The notes under the pieces are model-generated. The model saw only the letters and a program-made list of their open reading frames with translations, had not been told where the DNA came from and searched no databases. The translations under genes and the position numbers were made by a program. Of a stretch of DNA of 61,491 nt, positions 47,148-55,567 are shown in pieces. Where the stretch lies: NCBI RefSeq assembly GCF_029168335.1, contig NZ_JARGYC010000025.1, forward strand, positions 1 to 61,491, read 5' to 3'. Position 1 is the first letter of the stretch. Each line of letters starts with the position of its first letter. The DNA comes from Psychromarinibacter sediminicola. GTDB lineage: Bacteria > Pseudomonadota > Alphaproteobacteria > Rhodobacterales > Rhodobacteraceae.

Positions 47148-48323
47148 ATGGACGATATCGTGATTCTCGACGGCGCCCGCACCGCCATCGGCACCTTCGG
47201 CGGCGCGCTGGCCGGCACCCCGCCGATCCAGCTGGGCGGGACCGTTGCGAAAGAGGCGATGGCGCGCGCCGGGGTCGAGGGCGGCCAGATCGGCCACGTC
47301 TCGTACGGCCACGTCATCAACACCGAGCCTCGCGACATGTACCTGTCCCGCGCCGCGGCGATCGAGGCGGGGATTCCCGACACCACACCGGCGATGAACG
47401 TTAACCGGCTCTGCGGCTCCGGCGCGCAGGCCGTTGTCTCGGTGGTCCAGTCCCTCGCGCTGGGCGACGCCGAGTTCGGCCTTGCCGGCGGGGCGGAAAG
47501 CATGAGCCGCGCGCCCTATATCCTGCCGCAGGCGCGCTGGGGCGCGAAGATGGGCGATATCTCGGCGCAGGACATGATGCTGGGCGCGCTGAACTGCCCG
47601 TTCGGCACCGGGCATATGGGCGTGACGGCCGAGAACGTCGCGGCCGAGCACCAGATCAGCCGCGAAGAGCAGGACGCCTTCGCGATGCAAAGCCAGGACC
47701 GCGCCGCGCGCGCCATCTCGGAGGGTCGGTTCAAGGACCAGATCGTGCCGGTCGAGGTGAAGGTAAGGCGCGACACCGTCGCCTTCGAGACCGACGAGCA
47801 CCCCAAGCAGACCAGCCTGGACAAGCTCGCGGGTCTGCGCCCGGCCTTCCAGAAGGACGGCACCGTGACAGCCGGTAATGCCTCGGGCATCAACGACGGC
47901 GCCGCGGCCATCGTGCTGGCCCGGGCCGACGCCGCGGAGAAGGCGGGGCTGACGCCGAGGGCCCGGGTGCTGGGCTATGCGCATGCCGGCGTGCGGCCCG
48001 AGGTCATGGGGATCGGCCCGGTTCCGGCGGTAGAGAGCCTGCTGGAGAAGACCGGCCTGTCGGCCGAGGATTTCGACGTCATCGAGTCGAACGAGGCCTT
48101 CGCGGCGCAGGCGCTGGCCGTGAACAAGGGGCTGGGCCTGAACCCCGACAAGGTGAACCCGAACGGCGGCGCCATCGCGCTGGGCCACCCGGTCGGCGCC
48201 ACCGGGGCGATCCTGACCGTCAAGGCGCTGTACGAGCTGGAGCGGATCGGCGGCAAGCGGGCGCTGGTGACCATGTGCATCGGCGGCGGCCAGGGGATCG
48301 CGCTGGCCTTCGAGCGCCTCTGA
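47148..48323 (+). CDS. Acetyl-CoA acyltransferase (beta-ketothiolase)
   Basis: 391 residues. Active-site Cys-89 is in MNVNRLCGSGAQAVVS, GHPVGATGAIL carries the catalytic His and TMCIGGGQGIALAFERL the second Cys. It also has DFDVIESNEAFAAQALAVN. BktB/PhaA-like enzymes cleave or form beta-ketoacyl-CoA. Next to the homogentisate genes it could thiolyse acetoacetyl-CoA derived from the fumarylacetoacetase product, though no CoA transferase is seen here. GGAGGAG precedes the ATG. Ends at a hairpin cluster. Confidence 0.95.
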   Translation: MDDIVILDGARTAIGTFGGALAGTPPIQLGGTVAKEAMARAGVEGGQIGHVSYGHVINTEPRDMYLSRAAAIEAGIPDTTPAMNVNRLCGSGAQAVVSVVQSLALGDAEFGLAGGAESMSRAPYILPQARWGAKMGDISAQDMMLGALNCPFGTGHMGVTAENVAAEHQISREEQDAFAMQSQDRAARAISEGRFKDQIVPVEVKVRRDTVAFETDEHPKQTSLDKLAGLRPAFQKDGTVTAGNASGINDGAAAIVLARADAAEKAGLTPRARVLGYAHAGVRPEVMGIGPVPAVESLLEKTGLSAEDFDVIESNEAFAAQALAVNKGLGLNPDKVNPNGGAIALGHPVGATGAILTVKALYELERIGGKRALVTMCIGGGQGIALAFERL

Positions 48324-48330
48324 GGGTCGA

Positions 48331-48401
48331 ACCGCCTTCGGCGGTCCGATCCGCTTGGGGGGGCGACGTCCCCCCTGTCGCCCATTGTGCTTGCACAATG
48401 G
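48331..48401. terminator. Triple hairpin between convergent thiolase and msrA
   Basis: Three successive perfect inverted repeats: ACCGCC-TTC-GGCGGT (48331-48345), six G and six C around CGACGT (48358-48375), and CCATTGTGC-TT-GCACAATGG (48382-48401). All lie within 80 bases after the thiolase stop and before the msrA stop. They can fold on either strand and should insulate the two genes. No long T-run is present. Confidence 0.55.
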
Positions 48402-48456
48402 CGCACCAAGGACGACGCCTCCTGGCGTATGTCCGGCCAGAAAAAGGCGCGGGCGC

Positions 48457-49086
48457 TCAGCCCCCGACGAAAGGCGCGTCGTCGCCCCAGAGCTCGCGGA
48501 CGCGCTGGTCGCGGTTGCAGCCGTCGCGGTAGCGCTCATACGCCTTCTCCTTCGAGATCGGGCCGAAGCGGGACAGGATCAGGTCGCTCTTCTTGTAGTA
48601 GTCCTGATGGTACTCCTCGGCCTTGTAGAACGTCGCGTCGTCGCGGATCGGCGTGACGATCTCCTGGCCCAGCTCTTCCTCGGCCTCCGCCTTCTCCGCT
48701 TCGGCGATGCGGCGTTCCTCCGCGTTAGAGACGAAAATGGCCGTGGTATAGCTTTCGCCCCGGTCGCAGAACTGGCCGCCCGCGTCGGTCGGGTCGATGG
48801 AGCGGAAGAACAGCTCGACCAGCCGCTCATAGCCCACCTTCTCGTCGTCGTAGCGGATCTGCGCCACCTCCAGGTGGCCGGTGCCGCCGCGGGTCACTTC
48901 CTTGTAGGTCGGGTTCTCGACCGTGCCACCGGCGAAACCGGAGACGGCCTCGATCACGCCGTCGACCTTCTCGAAATCGGCCTCCACGCACCAGAAGCAG
49001 CCGCCGGCGAACAGGGCGGTCCTGGTCTCGGCCTGCGCGGCAGCGCCGGCGAGCGTGACCGCGAGGGCTGTCAGAACAAGTCTCAT
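48457..49086 (-). CDS. msrA: Peptide-methionine (S)-S-oxide reductase, exported form
   Basis: 209 residues from ATG 49086. A cleavable signal peptide ([19 protein letters not shown]) precedes the MsrA core [19 protein letters not shown] with the nucleophile Cys, then [48 protein letters not shown] and EYHQDYYKK. It repairs methionine sulfoxide, here predicted in the periplasm. The start with the signal was preferred over longer frames. No msrB nearby. Confidence 0.93.
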   Translation of the reverse strand: MRLVLTALAVTLAGAAAQAETRTALFAGGCFWCVEADFEKVDGVIEAVSGFAGGTVENPTYKEVTRGGTGHLEVAQIRYDDEKVGYERLVELFFRSIDPTDAGGQFCDRGESYTTAIFVSNAEERRIAEAEKAEAEEELGQEIVTPIRDDATFYKAEEYHQDYYKKSDLILSRFGPISKEKAYERYRDGCNRDQRVRELWGDDAPFVGG

Positions 49087-49180
49087 ATCGGGCCTCCTCT
49101 TTGCGCCCCAGAGTGGCGCATAGTCTCCGTGGGGCAAGGCACGGTCGCGTGATCCGTCACCCGGCGCGGCGGCCGTTCGG

Positions 49181-49951
49181 TCAGACCGGGTAGCCGAACG
49201 TCTCGAAATCGGGCCGAAACAGGGTCTGCACGATCTCGCGCGCCCGCGGGGTGTAATGCGCCTCCAGCTGCGCGGCGGCGTCGGTGCTGGCCGGCCCGTA
49301 GCGACGCTCGCTGGCATATCCCCGGCCGAAGATGCGGCGCGCGATCAGGTCCAGTTCCTCGTCAAGCCGCTCGAACCGGCCGATATGGTCGAAGCGCTCG
49401 GGCGGCAGGACCAGGCCCGCCACCTGCGGCGCCCAGTGGTTGTCGTCGTAAAGCCCGCCCTCGGCGAGATACAGGCAGAACTGCTCGAATGTCGGGGCAT
49501 CGGTCCCGTGCTTGTCGCGCAAGAGCCGAAGCGGCCGCCGGGACTGCCGCTGGCGGCCGACGATCTTGTCGAGATAGGCCGACAGGGTGCGGCTGTAGGG
49601 ATCGCGGACGATGCAGAACTTGAAGCAATCGGCCAGCGCCGCGACGCCCCGACGGCCCAGGAAGACCGGCCGCCCGAAGGCATGCTTCGCCGTCCGGGCC
49701 ATCGCGTCGCCCTGGCCGCCGAACGCATAGTCGTGCAGCATCGCCGTGACGGTCGAGTTGGCGTTCTTCGGCAGGCGGTTGAACAGGAAGCCGTGGCTCA
49801 GGCTGACGGCCACGCGCATATCGACTTCGGTAATCCACAGCGGGCCGCGATACGGATTGGCGCGGTAGAACGGGCTGAGCCGGTTGACCGCGTGATTGAC
49901 CGACCGGCTGAGCGCGTCGACCAGCCGGTTGTCGTACTGCGCGAAGGTCAT
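49181..49951 (-). CDS. Sulfotransferase family 2 protein
   Basis: 256 residues. The PAPS 5'-phosphosulfate loop is [21 protein letters not shown] and the 3'-phosphate site [20 protein letters not shown]. Then come [21 protein letters not shown] and [21 protein letters not shown]. It probably sulfates a surface polysaccharide or lipid. It lies 13 bases downstream of argG on the same strand, likely a fortuitous read-through. Acceptor unknown. Confidence 0.85.
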   Translation of the reverse strand: MTFAQYDNRLVDALSRSVNHAVNRLSPFYRANPYRGPLWITEVDMRVAVSLSHGFLFNRLPKNANSTVTAMLHDYAFGGQGDAMARTAKHAFGRPVFLGRRGVAALADCFKFCIVRDPYSRTLSAYLDKIVGRQRQSRRPLRLLRDKHGTDAPTFEQFCLYLAEGGLYDDNHWAPQVAGLVLPPERFDHIGRFERLDEELDLIARRIFGRGYASERRYGPASTDAAAQLEAHYTPRAREIVQTLFRPDFETFGYPV

Positions 49952-49964
49952 CTGCGGCGCGGCG

Positions 49965-51191
49965 CTAGGTCATGCGCCGCTTGCGATCCGCCAGCAGCCG
50001 CAGGCGCAGCGCGTTCAGCTTGATGAACCCCGCCGCGTCCTTCTGGTCGTAGGCGCCGGCATCGTCCTCGAAGGTCACATGCGCCTCGGAATAGAGACTG
50101 TGCTCGGACCAGCGGCCGACCGTGCGAGCGAGACCCTTGTAGAGCTTCAGCCGGACCGTGCCGGTGACGTGCTCCTGGCTGCGGTCGATCAGCGCCTGCA
50201 GCATCTCGCGCTCGGGCGAGAACCAGAAACCGTTATAGATCAGCTCGGCATAGCGCGGCATCAGCTCGTCCTTCAGATGCGCCGCGCCGCGGTCGAGCGT
50301 GATCTGCTCGATGCCGCGATGCGCCTCCAAAAGGACGGTGCCGCCCGGGGTCTCGTAGATGCCGCGGGATTTCATGCCGACGAAGCGGCCCTCGACAAGG
50401 TCCAGCCGGCCGATCCCGTGCTTGCCGCCCAGCTCGTTGAGCTTCGTCAGGATCTCCGCCGGCGACATCGCCTGGCCGTTGATCGAGACGGGGTCGCCCT
50501 TTTCGAACCCGATCTCGACGTATTCGGGCGTGTCCGGCGCGTCCTCGGGGTTCGTGGTGCGCTGATAGACGTAATCGGGCGCGTCCTGTGCCGGGTCTTC
50601 CAGCACCTTGCCCTCGGACGAGGTGTGCAGCAGGTTCGCATCGACAGAGAACGGCGCCTCGCCGCGCTTGTCCTTGGCGATGGGGATCTGGTGCTGCTCG
50701 GCGAAATCCAGAAGCCTGGTGCGCGAGGTCAGGTCCCATTCCCGCCACGGCGCGATGACCTTGATGTCGGGGTTCAGCGCATAGGCGGCCAGTTCGAACC
50801 GCACCTGGTCGTTGCCCTTGCCGGTCGCGCCATGGGCGACGGCGTCGGCCCCGGTCTCCGCCGCGATCTCGATCAGCCGCTTGGAGATCAGCGGCCGGGC
50901 GATGGAGGTGCCCAGCAGGTACAGTCCCTCGTAAACGGCATTGGCGCGGAACATCGGGAAGACGAAGTCGCGCACGAATTCCTCGCGCAGGTCCTCGATA
51001 TAGATGTTCTCGGGCGCGATCCCGAGCATCTCGGCCTTCTTGCGCGCGGGTTCCAGCTCTTCGCCCTGGCCCAGGTCGGCGGTGAAGGTGACGACCTCGC
51101 AGCCGTATTCCGTCTGCAGCCATTTCAGGATGATCGAGGTATCGAGGCCGCCGGAATAGGCGAGGACGACTTTCCTGGGTGCGTCGGACAT
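49965..51191 (-). CDS. argG: Argininosuccinate synthase
   Basis: 408 residues from ATG 51191 ([20 protein letters not shown]); an upstream in-frame ATG adds unlikely residues. It has the pyrophosphatase loop [49 protein letters not shown], and [22 protein letters not shown]. It joins citrulline and aspartate in arginine synthesis. First of a two-gene unit with the sulfotransferase; divergent from the thioesterase. Confidence 0.98.
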   Translation of the reverse strand: MSDAPRKVVLAYSGGLDTSIILKWLQTEYGCEVVTFTADLGQGEELEPARKKAEMLGIAPENIYIEDLREEFVRDFVFPMFRANAVYEGLYLLGTSIARPLISKRLIEIAAETGADAVAHGATGKGNDQVRFELAAYALNPDIKVIAPWREWDLTSRTRLLDFAEQHQIPIAKDKRGEAPFSVDANLLHTSSEGKVLEDPAQDAPDYVYQRTTNPEDAPDTPEYVEIGFEKGDPVSINGQAMSPAEILTKLNELGGKHGIGRLDLVEGRFVGMKSRGIYETPGGTVLLEAHRGIEQITLDRGAAHLKDELMPRYAELIYNGFWFSPEREMLQALIDRSQEHVTGTVRLKLYKGLARTVGRWSEHSLYSEAHVTFEDDAGAYDQKDAAGFIKLNALRLRLLADRKRRMT

Positions 51192-51310
51192 GTACGGGCT
51201 CCGTCTGATGGTCGAAGCGCGTTTAACGCGGGGGATGCCGGTCGGCAAGGCGGGGTTGCGGCCGGCGCTGCCCGGTGCTTGGCTGAACCGGGTCAGGACA
51301 GGAGAGGACG

Positions 51311-51736
51311 ATGGGCGACAGGCTGGAGCTGTTTCGCGGGGTGGTGCATCCGTGGCACCACGACCATTTCGGGCATATGAACGTGCGCCACTATGCGCCG
51401 TTCTTCGACGACGCGACCTATCACATGTGGACCCTGCTGGGCCTGGCCTATTCCGAGATGCAGGCCGAGCACGGGGTGCATACCGTGTCGGGCACCGCGA
51501 CCACGACCTTCATCAAGGAACTTGTGGCGGGCGATCTGATCCGGATCGACGGCGCCGTCACCCGGATCGGCGGCAAGAGCGTGACGTTCCACCTGCGGAT
51601 GCTGCACGCGGATACCGGGGCGCTGCACGCGACCTACGATCTCGTGGAGGTGTTCTTCGATCCCGAAACCCGGTCCTCCGCGACGATTCCCCCCGAGGTC
51701 CGCGCCAAGCTGGAAGCGCATCAGCTGACCGGCTAG
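51311..51736 (+). CDS. Hotdog-fold acyl-CoA thioesterase
   Basis: 141 residues. Single hotdog domain with [32 protein letters not shown] (shown as blocks: [12 protein letters not shown] carries the catalytic Asp position), [40 protein letters not shown] and [16 protein letters not shown]. The 4HBT/FcbC-YbgC type hydrolyses acyl-CoAs; substrate unknown. It follows the argG promoter region in the opposite direction and ends 3 bases from the Hpt gene. Confidence 0.88.
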   Translation: MGDRLELFRGVVHPWHHDHFGHMNVRHYAPFFDDATYHMWTLLGLAYSEMQAEHGVHTVSGTATTTFIKELVAGDLIRIDGAVTRIGGKSVTFHLRMLHADTGALHATYDLVEVFFDPETRSSATIPPEVRAKLEAHQLTG

Positions 51737-51739
51737 CGG

Positions 51740-52072
51740 TCAGGCGGCCGGGAACGCCTGCAGACGCGCGACGAGCGCGGCGCGGGAGTCGGCGTAAAGC
51801 GCTCGCAGGGCGGCGAGGTCGATTCGCTCGGGCTGCCCCGCGGCGGCCAGGCGTTCGCCCTGGCGGCAGATTTCGGCCATCTGCTGAAATCCAAGGTTCA
51901 GCGCGCTGCCCTTCAGGAAGTGAAGACGCTCCTTCAGGCCGTCGGGCCCCTGGCACGTCTCCAATTCGGCCACCACCTCGTCGGATTCCTCGACGAACAT
52001 CTCGACCACCTCCAGGAACTCCTCGGCGCCGATTTCCTGCCGCAACTCGTCGACACGCTGCCAGTCGATCAT
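51740..52072 (-). CDS. Histidine phosphotransfer (Hpt) protein
   Basis: 110 residues. Four-helix Hpt domain: VVEMFVEESDEVVAELETCQ, then KERLHFLKGSALNLGFQQMAE where His-51 is the phosphoacceptor, and ERLAAAGQPERIDLAALRAL. It shuttles phosphate between a hybrid kinase and a receiver. Divergent from the response regulator at 52221, so the two probably form one phosphorelay that ends in the PP2C phosphatase. No kinase is encoded nearby. Confidence 0.9.
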   Translation of the reverse strand: MIDWQRVDELRQEIGAEEFLEVVEMFVEESDEVVAELETCQGPDGLKERLHFLKGSALNLGFQQMAEICRQGERLAAAGQPERIDLAALRALYADSRAALVARLQAFPAA

Positions 52073-52220
52073 CCGCCGCTCCCATATCGATGCGGAGGGC
52101 CACGATACACGGGCCGATTGAGCCTCGGGTTAATCCCGGCGGGCATCTTCTTAAAATGCGCTGCTTATCGGCCTGTTAAGCCGGGCCTGCTTCAACCGCG
52201 GCAAACCGATCGGGCAGAGT

Positions 52221-52739
52221 GTGACCGGCGTGACCGCACAGAACGAAATCCTCCGGCTGGGTCAGCGACCGGCGCCGCCCGCGACCGTGCTGGTCGTGGA
52301 CGACAGCCGCGCGCAGCGGCGCCTGCTGGCGACCTATCTCAAGAAGATGGGTCTGAACGTGGTCGAGGCACCGTCCGGCGAGGCGGCGCTGACCCTCTGT
52401 CAGATCGAACAGCCGGACCTGATCGTCAGCGACTGGGTGATGCCCGGGATGGACGGGCTGGCGTTCTGCCGCGCCTTCCGGGCGATGCGCGGGGACAGGT
52501 ACGGCTATTTCGTGCTGCTGACGTCGAACGACGAAAAGCACGAGGTCGCGGTGGGCCTCGACGCCGGGGCCGACGACTTCCTGACGAAACCCGTGCATGC
52601 GGCCGAGCTGCGCGCCCGGATCCGGGCCGGTCAGCGCGTCCTCCGGATGGAGCGGGAGCTGAACCTGGCGCTGGACGAGATGAAACAGCTGCACGCCGTC
52701 ATCGACCGCGACCTGGTCGAGGCTCAGAAACTGCAGTAA
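52221..52739 (+). CDS. Response regulator receiver, N-terminal part of a split RR-PP2C gene
   Basis: 172 residues from GTG 52221 (GTG 52230 also possible). The receiver has VLVVDDSRAQRRLLATYL (acidic pocket at 27-28), LIVSDWVMPGMDG with phosphoacceptor Asp-71, VLLTSND (Thr/Ser switch) and ADDFLTKPVHAAEL (Lys-123). A helical linker LNLALDEMKQLHAVIDRDLVEAQKLQ (two blocks) then meets TAA at 52737. The same frame continues open into the SpoIIE-type phosphatase, so the stop interrupts a gene that in relatives is one protein of about 415 residues. Confidence 0.88.
   Translation: MTGVTAQNEILRLGQRPAPPATVLVVDDSRAQRRLLATYLKKMGLNVVEAPSGEAALTLCQIEQPDLIVSDWVMPGMDGLAFCRAFRAMRGDRYGYFVLLTSNDEKHEVAVGLDAGADDFLTKPVHAAELRARIRAGQRVLRMERELNLALDEMKQLHAVIDRDLVEAQKLQ
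52737..52739 (+). other. In-frame TAA splitting the RR-PP2C gene
   Basis: The codons around the site read CAG TAA TCC CTC, while the related fused proteins have a Gln-Gln-Ser-Leu run here by my recollection. A single C-to-T change in a CAA codon would explain it. The two halves are in the same frame with only this stop between them. Confidence 0.8.
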
Positions 52740-52745
52740 TCCCTC

Positions 52746-53465
52746 TTGCGCGACCGGGACCGCAGCTTTCCGGGGGTCGACGTGTCCCTCCTCCTGCGGC
52801 CGGCGGGGCGCGTCGGCGGCGACCTCGTCGGCATGTTCGAGGTGAACGCGCGCGAGATCGGGGTGTTCGCGCTGGATGTGTCCGGGCACGGGATCGCCTC
52901 GGCCCTGATGACGGCGCGGCTGGCGGCGCATTTCGCGGGCACCACGCCGGGCACGAATATCGCGATCACCCGCGACCGCGACGGTCAGCCGGTGATGCGC
53001 AATCCCAGCGCGGCCGTGGCGCGCCTCAACGACATCGTCCTGAACCAGATGGAGACGGAGCAGTATCTGACCCTGATCCTGGCCCGGATCGCGCTGGACG
53101 ACGGCCGCGTGACGCTGACCCAGGCCGGCCATCCGCACCCGATGATCCACCGGGCCGACGGCGCGGTGGAGTCTGCCGGCGACGGCGGCATGCCCGTGGG
53201 CCTTCTGCCCGCGGCCGGCTTCTCGGACACCGAGCTGCAGCTTCGGCCCGGCGATCGCATCCTGATCGGCTCCGACGGGATCACGGAATGCATGTCGCCG
53301 GGTCACGAGATGTTCGACGATGCCGGGCTGCGGGCCTTTCTGCGCGATCACGCGATGTCGCGCGGGCAGGCCCTGTTCGACCGCCTGATCGACAGGCTGG
53401 CGGGCCATATGGGGCACAGCGACTTCGCCGACGACGTCTCGGCCATCCTGCTGGATTTCAGCTGA
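52746..53465 (+). CDS. SpoIIE-type PP2C phosphatase domain, C-terminal part of split RR-PP2C gene
   Basis: 239 residues if a TTG at 52746 is used; no strong Shine-Dalgarno is seen and translation may depend on readthrough or reinitiation. The PP2C core has VSLLLRPAGRVGGDLVGMFE (metal-binding Asp), VFALDVSGHGIASALMTARLAAHF, LTLILARIALDDGRVTLTQAGHP, GGMPVGLLPAAGF and ILIGSDGITECMSPGHEMF with DDVSAILLDFS. All expected metal residues are present, so the domain itself looks sound. It probably dephosphorylates an anti-sigma-factor antagonist. Confidence 0.75.
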   Translation: MRDRDRSFPGVDVSLLLRPAGRVGGDLVGMFEVNAREIGVFALDVSGHGIASALMTARLAAHFAGTTPGTNIAITRDRDGQPVMRNPSAAVARLNDIVLNQMETEQYLTLILARIALDDGRVTLTQAGHPHPMIHRADGAVESAGDGGMPVGLLPAAGFSDTELQLRPGDRILIGSDGITECMSPGHEMFDDAGLRAFLRDHAMSRGQALFDRLIDRLAGHMGHSDFADDVSAILLDFS

Positions 53466-53468
53466 GCG

Positions 53469-53903
53469 TCACAGAACCCGCGCCGCAAAGGCCCGGTCGC
53501 CGGAATTCGCCAGCAGCCCCAGTGCGTCGCCGGGGTCCAGCCACCACGCCGTGTGCCCCGCCTCGACCGGCGGGCCGTGGCGGCGCACCGGCCGGGCGAG
53601 GTAGATATGGCAGATCTTCTCGGCCCAGAGGTCGTATTCCGGCATATAGGTAAACCGCCGATAGGCGCCCAGCCGGCGCGGCGCGGCGATGCGCCAGCCG
53701 GTTTCCTCGAACACCTCGCGATGCAGCGCGGCGACCGGCGATTCGCCCGGGTCGATGCCGCCGCCGGGCAGCTGATATTCGGGCCGCGGCTCCACCTGAT
53801 GGGTCACCAGCACCCGGCCGCCGCGCGGCAGCACCGCATAGACCCCGGGCCGCGGCGTATAGCGTATGCCCGGTCTCACTGTCTCGCCGTAACGCGGGAT
53901 CAT
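53469..53903 (-). CDS. Nudix hydrolase
   Basis: 144 residues from ATG 53903 (MIPRYGETVRPGIRYTPRPG). The Nudix box reads GGGIDPGESPVAALHREVFEETGWRI: G, E, then REVFEETG as required. It also has VYAVLPRGGRVLVTHQVEP before the box and EKICHIYLARPV after. Substrate unknown (nucleotide or sugar nucleotide). It is convergent with the phosphatase and divergent from hslO. Confidence 0.88.
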   Translation of the reverse strand: MIPRYGETVRPGIRYTPRPGVYAVLPRGGRVLVTHQVEPRPEYQLPGGGIDPGESPVAALHREVFEETGWRIAAPRRLGAYRRFTYMPEYDLWAEKICHIYLARPVRRHGPPVEAGHTAWWLDPGDALGLLANSGDRAFAARVL

Positions 53904-53982
53904 CGCCGCCCCCTGCCTTTGCTGTGCGGTTGTCGTACCTATATGGACGCGGTATGCCACACGCGAGGCGCAAGGAAACCCC

Positions 53983-54981
53983 ATGACCATTGGATCGCAG
54001 ATCGCCTGGGATGACACCATCCTGCCGTTTCAGCTCGACCGCTCGGACATCCGTGGCCGGGTCGCCCGGCTGGACGGCGTGCTCGACGAGCTGCTGGCCC
54101 AGCACAACTATCCGCGCCCGATCGAGGCGCTGGTGGCCGAGACGGCGCTGCTGACCGCGCTGATCGGCCAGACCATCAAGCTGCGCTGGAAACTGTCGCT
54201 GCAGGTGCGCGGCGACGGCCCGGCCCGCCTGATCGCGACCGACTATTACGGACCGTCGAAAGAGGGCGAGCCGGCCTGGGTGCGCGCCTATGCCAGCTTC
54301 GACGCCGACCGGCTGGACCCCGACGCCGCGCCGTTCTCGCAGATCGGCAAGGGCTATTTCGCCATCCTGATCGACCAGGGCAGCGGCATGGTGCCGTATC
54401 AGGGCATCACGCCCATCGCCGGCGGGTCTCTGGCGGCCTGTGCAGAGACGTATTTCGCGCAATCCGAACAACTGCCGACCCGCTTCGCGCTGGGCTTCGG
54501 CCGCGCACAGGAACCCGGCCAGCCCGACCATTGGCGGGCCGGCGGCGTCATGCTGCAGCACATGCCCAAGGCTTCGCCCTTCGCCACCGGCGGCGGCTCG
54601 GGCGAGGGCGGGCTGTTGGAGGCGCAGGATATCGTCGAGGGCGAGGACGAAGAGAACTGGATGCGGGCGAACACCCTGCTGGAGACGGTCGAGCTGATCG
54701 AGCTGGTCGGCCCCACCGTGCAGTCCACCGACCTTCTGGTGCGCCTGTTCCACGAGGAACAGCCCCGCGTCTTCGATCCGCAGCCGGTGCAGTTCGGCTG
54801 TACCTGCTCGGCCGACCGGGTGCGCGAAAGCCTGTCGATCTACTCGGCCAAGGACATCGGCCACATGACCACGGAGGACGGCATCGTGACCGCCGACTGC
54901 CAGTTCTGCGGCGCGCATTACGAGTTCGACCCCAAGACGCTGGGGTTCGAGGCCGAGGAGTCCCCCGGTGACGGCGAGTGA
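53983..54981 (+). CDS. hslO: Redox-regulated chaperone Hsp33
   Basis: 332 residues from ATG 53983. Family blocks are FQLDRSDIRGRVARLDGVLD, AETALLTALIGQTIKLRW and YQGITPIAGGSLAACAETYF; the C-terminal zinc switch has Cys 273, 275, 306 and 309 (FGCTCSADRV and ADCQFCGAHYEF). On oxidation zinc is released and the chaperone dimerises. CCTATAT about 45 bases before the ATG could be a heat-shock -10. Overlaps the CoA pyrophosphatase GTG by 14 bases. Confidence 0.97.
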   Translation: MTIGSQIAWDDTILPFQLDRSDIRGRVARLDGVLDELLAQHNYPRPIEALVAETALLTALIGQTIKLRWKLSLQVRGDGPARLIATDYYGPSKEGEPAWVRAYASFDADRLDPDAAPFSQIGKGYFAILIDQGSGMVPYQGITPIAGGSLAACAETYFAQSEQLPTRFALGFGRAQEPGQPDHWRAGGVMLQHMPKASPFATGGGSGEGGLLEAQDIVEGEDEENWMRANTLLETVELIELVGPTVQSTDLLVRLFHEEQPRVFDPQPVQFGCTCSADRVRESLSIYSAKDIGHMTTEDGIVTADCQFCGAHYEFDPKTLGFEAEESPGDGE

Positions 54982-55567
54982 CCCGTTCGCCCGGATCGTG
55001 GCGGCCCTGGACGGATCGGGCACGGATTCCTCCGACTTCGACCTGAACCCCGATTTTCGGCCGCCGGCGGGGACGCGATACCGCCCCGCCGGCGTGCTGG
55101 TGCCGCTGATCGACACGCCGCGCGGTCTGCAGGTGATCCTGACCAAGCGGTCCTCTGCGCTGATGCACCATCCCGGCCAGATCGCCTTTCCCGGCGGCAA
55201 GGTCGATGCCGGTGACGCCGATACCAAGGCCGCCGCACTGCGCGAGGCGCGCGAGGAGATCGGGCTCGACCCCGCGAACGTGGAAATCCTGGGACAACTG
55301 CCGGGGCACGAGACGGTGACCGGCTTCGAAATGGTGCCGTTCCTGGGCCGGATCAGAGCCGAATTCGACGCCGTGCCCGAACTGGGCGAAGTCGACGAGG
55401 TGTTCCGCGTGCCGTTCGACCACGTCGCCGACCGCGCGCGCTATCGCATGCAGTCGCGCCGCTGGCAGGGGCGGACAAGGCACTATTACGCCGTGCCCTA
55501 CGGACCCTATTACATCTGGGGCGCCACCGCGCGAATCCTGCGCGGCCTGGCCGAGCGGCTGGCCTGA
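54968..55567 (+). CDS. Nudix CoA pyrophosphatase (NudL-like)
   Basis: 199 residues from GTG 54968, within the hslO 3' end. The CoA-specific motif precedes the Nudix box: VILTKRSSALMHHPGQIAFP and then GGKVDAGDADTKAAALREAREEIGL (split as shown), with REAREEIG the metal-binding part. It also has GHETVTGFEMVPFLG. The family cleaves CoA and oxidised CoA to phosphopantetheine and 3',5'-ADP. One base overlap with the CCA-adding enzyme gene. Confidence 0.9.
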   Translation: MTASDPFARIVAALDGSGTDSSDFDLNPDFRPPAGTRYRPAGVLVPLIDTPRGLQVILTKRSSALMHHPGQIAFPGGKVDAGDADTKAAALREAREEIGLDPANVEILGQLPGHETVTGFEMVPFLGRIRAEFDAVPELGEVDEVFRVPFDHVADRARYRMQSRRWQGRTRHYYAVPYGPYYIWGATARILRGLAERLA

